Below, one piece after another: positions 56,185 to 64,000 of a DNA stretch of 64,000 nt (position 1 is its first letter; each line of letters opens with the position of its first letter). This DNA comes from Spinacia oleracea. Lineage: Eukaryota > Streptophyta > Magnoliopsida > Caryophyllales > Amaranthaceae. The position numbers and the translations under genes are program-made. The stretch spans positions 141,240,361-141,304,360 of the forward strand of contig NC_079492.1 in assembly GCF_020520425.1 (NCBI RefSeq), read 5' to 3'. The notes below the pieces were generated by a model. The model was not told where the DNA came from. It did not search any database and saw nothing but the letters and a program-made list of their open reading frames with translations.

Positions 56185-58999
56185 ATGGAAAGATGCGAGG
56201 GGGGTTTTAAAATGTTGTGGTGCGTATTTAGATGAGTTTGTTACAATTGTCTGTATATGCAAATTATTATAGTATTAAGAGCTGGCATCATGCTATTGCA
56301 AGTATACCCAATGGCAGGTAAATGCCTCAGTTTCTATGTTGACTCTTCCCAACATCATTGTCTATTTATCTCTTACAATAAATATGTAATGTCTTTGTTC
56401 ATCCCATTTTTTCCTGGACAGAATATCAGGAAGACAGGAACGTTTTAAGACATTGTTTGACTCTTACTCTAGTGTAGTCCAGGATATGCTATAGTAAATG
56501 AAATGTTTGTTTGTTTTTGATGTTTGTGTGGTCAGTTTTCATGTTAGAACTTAGAAGATCACTTCTCGGTAATCTTCATTTGTGTGTACGTAAGCCTTAA
56601 GCACTAAGGTAGCATTATGATGCAAAATCAGTGTTTTGTTGCATTGTTGTTAGTGCAGAATCTACCCCCGAGTAAATAGTGTCTTGTCTTTACAATCATG
56701 GTTCATCTACCAAGCCTGTAATTCTCAATTTACTTGTACCTTTGACTTAAATAGAAATTTTCAGATATGTAGTACTGATACTCGGAACCGGTTCACAAGT
56801 ACAGGCCGCTGCTGTTTGTTTAGCATATTATTTCCTTTCTGAAGTTCTTGCTCTGACTACTATGGGAAGCCTTTGGTTAGCAATTGTTACATGCATCCAG
56901 CTTGTAGGAGTTGTAGCTAGCTGGCACGCAAACATGTGTTGGAGATTTATCCTATGGACAGTGAACATCACAACACTTCCAATACGAGCTTTAGGCGCAC
57001 TCCGAAGGGAGAAAACGGTAGGTTTTTTCTATCATTTAACTCAGATTTCTTAGGTCTTTTTCTCCTTGGAAAACTGTTCTTAAGTAGCTGGGAAACGGTT
57101 TTGGTTGTTTCCGCTGTGGTTCATCTGTTTTTCAGTAGCTGGGAAAGGGTTTTGGTTTTCTATAGCAGTTAGATCTTTTAGATAGGAATTATAAAAAAAA
57201 TCTTGCCAAAAGCTGTAAACCAAACTAGCCAGTTGTGATTGGCAACTGTGATAAATATGCCTTTGGTACAGATGGAAAGTCTTCTCCAGGAGATGCAAAT
57301 TGAGTTAGAGAACCTCTCATGGGATAACGAAAAGCTAGCAGCTCGTCTGAGGCTAGTTGTTAAGGAACATCATCTAATGGAGTCGATGTTGGCTGATTTA
57401 GAAGAGGAGCATGACAAAGCTATTGGTAGAATTGAATTCCTTGAGAAAGAGGTGAGAATATATTTCTTTACAAGCTGCATTAGTTTGCTTTCTCTCAGAA
57501 AGTATTGCATAATTCTGATACCACTTTATGAATTGCTGGTGTTGCTTCAACTTTAATCTATGTAGTTTTCCTTTTACAATTTTTTTTAAGAAATGAATGT
57601 AGTAGATTTTGTATTTAGTCGGAAATGTGGGAATGGAGGAAAGAAAAACTAAAATAAAATTGGGAGGAGGTGAAGTCTATTGAAGGATGAGAAGATTGCA
57701 GTTACTTGATTTTTTTACCTTTTCTTTTCTGAATTAGTGCAGTTGAACACCTGGAGTGTTCAGAATTGGCATATTGATGATAGACAATGATCAGAGATTA
57801 CACCGTAAGTGTAAAGAAAAAATCATCAAGAGTGAAGGTCCCATGCATTATGTTTCTAGGGGACATCCACTATTGGGTACAGCCTTACGAACACTAATTT
57901 TGCACCTAGAATGATGCGGATTATGATTGTATGTCCCAATCAGCCTATAGATTGCGGGACGGCCAAAAAATCTAATAGATCAGTTGCTAATAAGGTACTG
58001 TTATTTAGTGATTTTTCTGATTAACAGGTTAGAAGATTAAGGGACTTAGATAATTGGCACTGAAGTCAAGAGAGTAAAAAAACAAATGTATGATGATAGT
58101 GAATATTCTTATCATCAAAACACATTGAGGATACCTTCATTATGCTATATGTTTCATGTTCCCTTAGTAATTTTCTTAATGGATGAAATGATATCAAAAG
58201 ACATAACAAAAGATAGTTGTTGGTGGTGAACTTCACATTTATGTACTCAAATTCAGTATGTTGATGTCTTTTATCTTTGCACGCTACTATTGAGGAGGTG
58301 GAGAGCTTTACTACCTTTACATGGTAGGTATACATTTTGGCTTAGGACAGTTGTATGTTTTTTTATGTTCGTCTTTTTTATTGAGAAATAATTTATGTGA
58401 AGTATCCAAAAACCAGTGTTTTACACGAGTTAAACTGTCTTTAATAGGTTGATATCCTGAAAGAGGAGAACGTTCGACTGAAGGAAGCTCAGACAAAAGG
58501 AATCTGGGATACAGCGAAAGTAGAAATGACAACTGATCCTGATGATAAGTATGGCATTGGCCACTATGGAATTCCTTGGCAATCTAGCAAAAGTGGAGAT
58601 GACAACTTGCTAGAAGAGATTCAGTTGCCAGGAAAATCCTTTGGTACCGAGAATCAACTCCGGACAGAAATGAACCGTGGTGGGCTTGTGGATCCACTTA
58701 ATCAACGAAGGCAGGTTGCACTATCCCAAAGTCTATTTAGCGCCTTTTTATCTCTGTTGGTTGGAATGATTATATGGCAAGCCAAAGACCCTTGCATGCC
58801 CCTAGTTTTGGCTCTCTTCACGGTAGTAGGATTGTCTTTACACAGTGTAGTGCAATTCTTCTCGACTATAAAGAACAGACCGGCTGCTGATGCGGTTGCA
58901 CTTTTAAGTGTCAACTGGTTCATCCTTGGCACGCTCTCCTACCCGACATTGCCTAAGGTTGCCCATATGTTATTTCCGGTCATTGCAGGCTTGGATTAG
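56185..58999 (+). CDS. Membrane plus coiled-coil protein, function unknown
   Basis: Exons: 56151-56219 (ATG at 56185), 56273-56317, 56422 to about 56490, about 56765-57017, 57272-57451, 58448-58999; about 370-376 residues. Order: charged start, SWHHAIASIPNGRISGRQER, two to three hydrophobic helices (VQAAAVCLAYYFLSEVLAL; LWLAIVTCIQLVGVVASW), LPIRALGALRREK, a coiled coil of about 85 residues (MESLLQEMQIELENLSWDNE to KEENVRLKEAQTKG), a polar linker, then C-terminal helices (LFSAFLSLLVGMIIW; LVLALFTVVGLSLHSVVQFF; AVALLSVNWFILGTL). No family recognised. The junction after 56470 is unclear: a GT donor at 56494 would create a stop, so a GC donor or another GT-AG pair (56471 to 56773) must be used. 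A start further upstream is possible. Confidence 0.6.
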
Positions 59000-59740
59000 T
59001 CTCTTTGAGAACAATCGGTTTTATAGGCTCCCAACACTTGTTTTTTTCTTTAAGGGCCGGAAATACTTGTACATTAATATTTTCTCGATAAGGTGGACCG
59101 AGGTGATGTGCAATAGTTCTACGAGTGATTTCTGTGGACATTTTGTAGTTGATAGATGTATGTGGTTAGATTTTTGTTTTTCCCTTTTCATGGAAGGCTT
59201 TTACAGTCAATTTGTACAGCAATATATCTCCTTTTTGATACGATGTATGTTTTTTTTTGATGCGGATGTATGTATATGTTACGTTGGATTTATTAGAGGT
59301 TATTCTAGAAAAATCTAGATATGAGTAAAAAAGTCCAGTGATGATCGATGTATCCAGAATATCTTAGACATGTGATGTAGAAATATGTACGTAATATTAG
59401 ACAAGTTTAGAGAAATCTAGAAATTAGAATACAATAATAATAAACCTGTGGTATGTGCATAAGTTGAGGGGAGAGATCTCACAAAATATGAGGGCCGTAA
59501 GGGATCTTGTAAATATTGTTGTATAATTCTAAGTAATGTAATTCATTAAAAAAATGCAATTTTATATATGTTGATGTTGATAATTTATTGTATTTACCAT
59601 AAAAATCTCTCAAGTAGGATGAGATGTGTAGTCCATAGTATTCCTATGGACAGACAGTTAGACACCAGTTTACACTCTATTCAAGCAAAGGTATTTGACT
59701 AACAAAAGACCTTATCATACCAATATATAAGTTCTTGTCG
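59000..59740 (+). other. 3' UTR and downstream intergenic
   Basis: GC-richer 3' UTR-like sequence to about 59320, then AT-rich DNA. AATGTAATTCATTAAAAAAA near 59550 may mark an alternative polyadenylation site. No gene. Confidence 0.35.
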
Positions 59741-59756
59741 CTGCCAACCCATATTT

Positions 59757-59935
59757 ATGGTTTTTTGGTTTAGTATCAGCGAGCCATGTACTTAGGAGTA
59801 GCCGAGTAGGGAAAAGGTAAGAAATACATCGCGCGATCAGCATGTCATTTGGTAAGATTCGAACGTTAGACCTCTAGAATTTAAGATAAGATCTCACCAA
59901 ATGAGTCAAGCCTTGTGTGGCAAAATACTGTTTAA
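59757..59935 (-). mobile_element. tRNA-derived SINE (minus strand), borders approximate
   Basis: Read on minus: TTGACTCATTTGGTGAGATC (A-box side), CTAACGTTCGAATCTT (B box), then a body with TACTCGGCTACTCC. Spacing of A and B boxes fits a Pol III promoter. Target duplications were not identified. Confidence 0.45.
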
Positions 59936-60144
59936 TTGGTTACTGGTTAGGGTAGTTTTACTTCAAACAAACATGTAACATGAATGATTATTTTTAAAAC
60001 GGATAGAAGTGTATATTTTTTTTATAAAAAATATTGGTAGTCAAACTTCCTAAACGACCATTATCTAACTATTTCACTTAGCTAGTTGTTCAAACTTGAC
60101 CATTTGCTTGTAATTTTTGTCGTTTTTTTGTGCCCATGCTTGTA

Positions 60145-60290
60145 CTCTCTCCGTTCCTAAAATATTGTCCCATTACTAACTTCACTTTATTAAGATTTGA
60201 TAGTAAAATATAAACATGATAGGAGATGGGCCTATGAGGTAGATACAAATAACAAGTGTGAAAATTTACCATTTAAGGTATGAGACAAAC
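60145..60290 (+). mobile_element. Stowaway-like fragment
   Basis: TA then CTCTCTCCGTTCCTAAAATA at 60143-60164 is a good left end; the expected right end is not found. A hAT MITE sits directly after. Confidence 0.4.
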
Positions 60291-60899
60291 TAGGGGTGCA
60301 TGCAAACGAGTCGAGTCGAGTACTACTCTATTTATGTTCATGTTTATGTTCATTTAATTTAGGTGAGCTCAAGCCCGAGTCCGGGCCCAAGCTTTCAACC
60401 GAGCTCAAAAATTTATTCAAGCTCGGTTCGTTTAAGAGATTTTGTGTTCGTGAACGGTTCATAAACCTAGCCTGGTTCATAGCCTAGTTAATTAACCTAG
60501 CCTAGTTCTTAAACGATCTTTTTTCTTAAACGAGCTTTGCACTTTTAAGTTTAACCATTTGAAAACATAATTTTGAATGTGCATTAATTTAGCTATTTAA
60601 ATTCAATTTTATTTTATTCAATAATAAATTTTTTTGGATGTTAAAATTAAATTTATAATACGATTTTTATCTATGAACATACAATTATGTACGGAAATTT
60701 TGATTATGAAAACAAATAGACGAGCTTGTTCATGTACATAAATGAACGAACATATGTAGGTTCAGGTTCAAGCTCATTTATTAAACAAGCTTCAAAAGTT
60801 GTCCAAGCTTGACTCATTTATTAAATGAATGATTGAACGAGCTTTAACCGAATACGAACCCGAATAGTTTATTGAGAGTCTCGACTCATTTGCACCCTA
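60291..60899. mobile_element. hAT MITE, 609 bp
   Basis: Ends TAGGGGTGCATGCAAACGAG and CTCATTTGCACCCTA. Target duplication AGACAAAC/AGACAAAT (7 of 8). Subterminal words GAGCTCAAGC, AAACGAGCTT and complements. No ORF of note. Confidence 0.8.
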
Positions 60900-61398
60900 A
60901 GACAAATAAAAAGGAATACGAGGCAATCTTTTAAGTCTTAATGTATTAACAAATGAATTTAGATAAAATTTATCCCTAATAATACACGTTACTTAATTAA
61001 TCCATAATCATATCCTCCGCTTGCAATTGGCAAGAAAGTCTAAATAATCACATGCCAAAGCTTTGACAAGTTACAACTTACAAGACTTACAAGTTACAAC
61101 ACATCAATAACATAACACGCCACAATAATTTGTAAGTTTGTTTTAAGGATCACATAAAACAATAATTAACGCACCAAAAAGTTGAAAAAATCGCCCAAAA
61201 CCCCATCACACATACACAAAACGTTCACACAACCTTTGTTGACTTGAAGGCGCAAGACTGCAAAGAACAGTTAGTGGGCCCAACGTGGAAAGTGGAAACC
61301 CACTATAAATAAACCTAAAAAGAAAATACCCGTTTTAAGCACAGCCATAAACGGGCGGGTTATTTGACGATTACCGACATTGATACCGGAAGTAGGTG

Positions 61399-61480
61399 AC
61401 CTACATACGTGTCAGAATCCTAGTCGTCTGTTAGCCTTTATAAATAACCCCATCACCCTTTTCTCCAAATCTTTCTGAGG
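61399..61480 (+). promoter_or_regulatory. Core promoter of the right-edge gene
   Basis: TATAAATA at 61440-61447 in the context CCTTTATAAATAACCCCATC, with ACGTGTC about 35 bases before it (G-box-like). A second TATAAATA lies at about 61304. Transcription probably starts about 61470-61480. Confidence 0.55.
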
Positions 61481-64000
61481 TGGTAGGAGGAGTAGGAGTT
61501 GTTAGATTAGATTAGCTGAAAATAGGTATAGCTTCAGGAAATTTAAAGCACATAACGAAACAAGCAAAAATAAAAAAATACTATAAATAGATTCTCTCTC
61601 TTCTCTCCTCTCATTCACAAATTTAGAGAGAGAAAATATATAGAGAGAGGAAATCGAGGTTTTTTCACAGAGAAAAATAGCGGCGAGGTTTTGTTGTTGC
61701 CGTAGTCTCTGATTCGCTTGGTGCAGGTCGGGAACTGGTGATTTTTTTTGGTTGTTAAAAAATCTTCCGCCGCCTTAGCAGCAGCCGTAATCGGCGGAGA
61801 GATTGATTCGTTCTGTCTGCTCAGCTGGTGGTATTCCGGATCCCGCCTTGCATCAACTGAATCTGAGCCTGCGGTGAACTTACTCCAGTTCTCATCGGAT
61901 CGGACGACTTTTTACTTTTGTGTTTGTTGATTTGAAGCTCGCATTTTTCAATTTCTTTATTATTGATTATTATTTTATTGATTATTGTTAAAATTCGTGC
62001 TGTTGTTTTTGATAGCTGGTTGATTGAGATGACTGATGAGATCTTTAAATAATAAATAGATTTATTTGTTTATACGAGTTTTTGAGATTTGAATTTGTTA
62101 GTAATTTGAATTGCAAATAATGCCAATTCTATATTCAGTTGTCTGCGGTGAAGTTTTCGGTTGGTTAGAATTAGTTTTCAGTTAAATTGATTGGAATTTT
62201 TTAATTGGGATTTGGTATGTTGTTGGACTTGTTTTACAATATGATTAGTGTTTTTTGATGTAGGAGTTGACACCTGATTGATGATTATATTTTGATAAAC
62301 AATGATTTTGATGTTCCATGTGCTGTAATATTGATAAAAGTCAATCTTGCCATCGGCTAGACCTTCGCTGCAGCATTGTTCGACATCTCTTGTTCTTTTT
62401 GTTAAATGAATCGTGTTATCATTGATATGTTTGAGTTCATTTGAAGGTTGGTTCCCAAACCTTCACCTCTGTGGATGATAGGGGTTTTGAAGTATAAAAG
62501 TAAAGGTCTTTTGTTCTGTAAGTTGAGGTGAAGAGATGTGAATTTTTGGGATGGTTCATTGTAAGTTATGTGTTCTTCAGCTAGTTTCGGGTGATCTTGA
62601 GTAGGGTTTTGTTGATTATATTGCTTGTTTGGCTTAATATTGAAGTATCCATGATGGCTTAATCTTAATAACCTAGTATCTATATTTTTAATCCAAGATT
62701 TGATTGTTGTTGTAGTAGTGAAATTTTGATGGTGCACCATATGAAGTTGCTAGAAGCACATTGTAGTTTTTGTAAGTTGTGTCGATAGAAGCTATGTTGT
62801 CTTCCATGATGGAAAACAACCGATATACGGTGTCTATAATTTCAACTTTATGGGCTACATTGAAGTGCATATGAATTGATGATCTTTCCATAAAAGTGGT
62901 TATTTGAACAATATATTTAATGTTTGTTGCGTTATCTAGTTGTTTATGTTTAGAGAGATGATTCTGTGATGAATTTTCTGCATTATCAAATATGGTTTTC
63001 AGCTGTGCTTTGAGCGTGATGCATATGGTCCCTGTTTGATGCATTTGCAGAATAATATAATTTTGAACTCAATAGTCTTAAAGCGTAATATGCAATATTT
63101 TACGAGTAGTATATTGTAGTTTCTTGTAGTTTTTGGCTTGCCAGATCATACATATAATACAAAAGATAATCAGCTTAATTTTGCCAGAAATGTAATATTG
63201 AGTGACTGGCTGTTGAATTGATGTACAAAAGATGGATGGCTTTTTGTTCTGTGGGCTGCACCTCGTGAATGTTTTGGGATGGAAATCTATGTTGCTGTTA
63301 TCTGTTTGTTGCTTCTCTGATTAGTAAATGTGTTGCAGAAGTTCTTGCTGCACCAGGTAAATATTCATCTGCACATTTTGAATTAACAAGTGTTCAGCGT
63401 TTCATTGTGGAATCCATTGCTCTCTGTGTGAAATGTAACCAGATTTGACCCTCTAACTATGCATCCACCTATGTACACTGGAAATTGGAAGAGAAAACAT
63501 GCATGACTAATCTATCTTGTCCATGAGCTGCCTGTTCAAATTTTTTCTATTGAACCCATATTTGCTTCAGACTGAAAGATCTTTCGGTACATTTCAATGC
63601 AAGGTATATTTTAAATTTTGATTATTGTTGCTGTTTTTGTCATTTACAAAATCATGAAACATTCCAAGTTCGATTATTTTCTTGTTTGACTGAGTTTTGG
63701 GTGTACATGAATGCATTATGAACATGAGTGGTGTTTGAGCAAGATGAGATCTTTTCATAAATATGAAGAGTTTTTTTAAATTTTCATTTTTTTAGGGTGA
63801 AAAACCAGCAATTAATATTCAATTAGTTTGTGGGGATGATTTTTGAAACTCTTTATTCCCTAATTTAACTTTGATGCATATATTTTTCATGGGTACTTTT
63901 TACTTGTAACAATATCTCGCTCCATGCCTCTATCCCAGATCAAAGTTAACAAGGAGGTAAAAAGTAGAGTTGAATTTTTTTTAAAGTGGGTAAAAGTAGA
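61470..64000 (+). other. Multi-intron 5' leader of a gene running off the right edge
   Basis: A pyrimidine/AG-rich leader (CTCTCTCTTCTCTCCTCTC, AGAGAGAGAAAA) from about 61580, then GC-richer exon sequence to about 61930, followed by long T-rich intron-like DNA. Two short exon-like pieces with good borders follow: about 63340-63357 (after TGTGTTGCAG, before GTAAAT) and about 63571-63603 (after TGCTTCAG, before GTATATT). No main coding sequence is visible inside the window, so the gene is not identified. Confidence 0.4.
61742..61930 (+). other. AUG-free 62-codon open frame in the leader
   Basis: Open from just after TGA at 61739-61741 to TGA at 61928-61930, with a balanced amino-acid mix (KKSSAALAAAVIGGEIDSF, LLSWWYSGSRLAS, LLQFSSDRTTFYFCVC). 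The leader from about 61480 to 61930 has no ATG, so this would need a near-cognate start (TTG at 61748 is one). Conserved non-AUG uORFs are known in some plant leaders, for instance of GDP-L-galactose phosphorylase; no match is claimed here. Confidence 0.35.

Noticed and set aside
1-64000. CRISPR arrays, bacterial operons or ribosome-binding sites
   Set aside because: The window is plant nuclear DNA with spliceosomal introns; no spaced identical repeats of that kind were seen.

Overview
The window looks like nuclear DNA of a flowering plant: AT-rich, with GT-AG introns, widely spaced genes and dense nests of transposable elements. Stowaway elements with CTCCCTCCG-type ends, CACTA elements, hAT and Mutator derivatives and a SMART mini-retrotransposon suggest the order Caryophyllales, perhaps the spinach/quinoa/beet group. 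That placement rests on recalled repeat style and was not tested.

The left third (1-25.7 kb) is mostly transposon-filled. Two paralogous genes for CEP signalling-peptide precursors (151-444 and 21117-21422, both + strand) lie about 20 kb apart, separated by many insertions whose ends can be placed to the base. These are Stowaway and CACTA MITEs, a Helitron-like element, a LINE remnant, a SMART, a hAT element holding a large solo LTR, a 1.8-kb Mutator element with a GRF zinc-finger gene and a transposase remnant, two hAT elements made of GGGTCGGG-type repeats, and a Mutator element carrying two tRNA-Arg-like sequences. Target-site duplications are exact for most of them.

The middle (25.8-42.1 kb) holds three recognisable host genes: a chloroplast-targeted UPF0114 membrane protein (- strand, 5 exons), a PHT4;3-like plastid anion/phosphate transporter (- strand, 8 exons) and a single-exon PPR protein (+ strand). 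Between the last two is a 3-kb CACTA element that carries an intron-containing, Tim17/OEP16-like gene fragment and seems to sit inside a solo LTR.

The right third (42-64 kb) holds a long stretch with no clear gene (42.1-46.4 kb), a LINE remnant hit by a SINE and a hAT MITE, a single-exon NHL/LEA_2 membrane protein, a multi-exon membrane plus coiled-coil protein of unknown function, and at the right edge the promoter and AUG-free leader of a gene whose coding part lies outside the window.

The genes form no operon or pathway. The two plastid-membrane genes are same-strand neighbours, and the CEP pair is a local duplication. No new multi-gene system was found. The most unusual items are the cargo-carrying DNA transposons, the split CEP pair and the AUG-free leader ORF.
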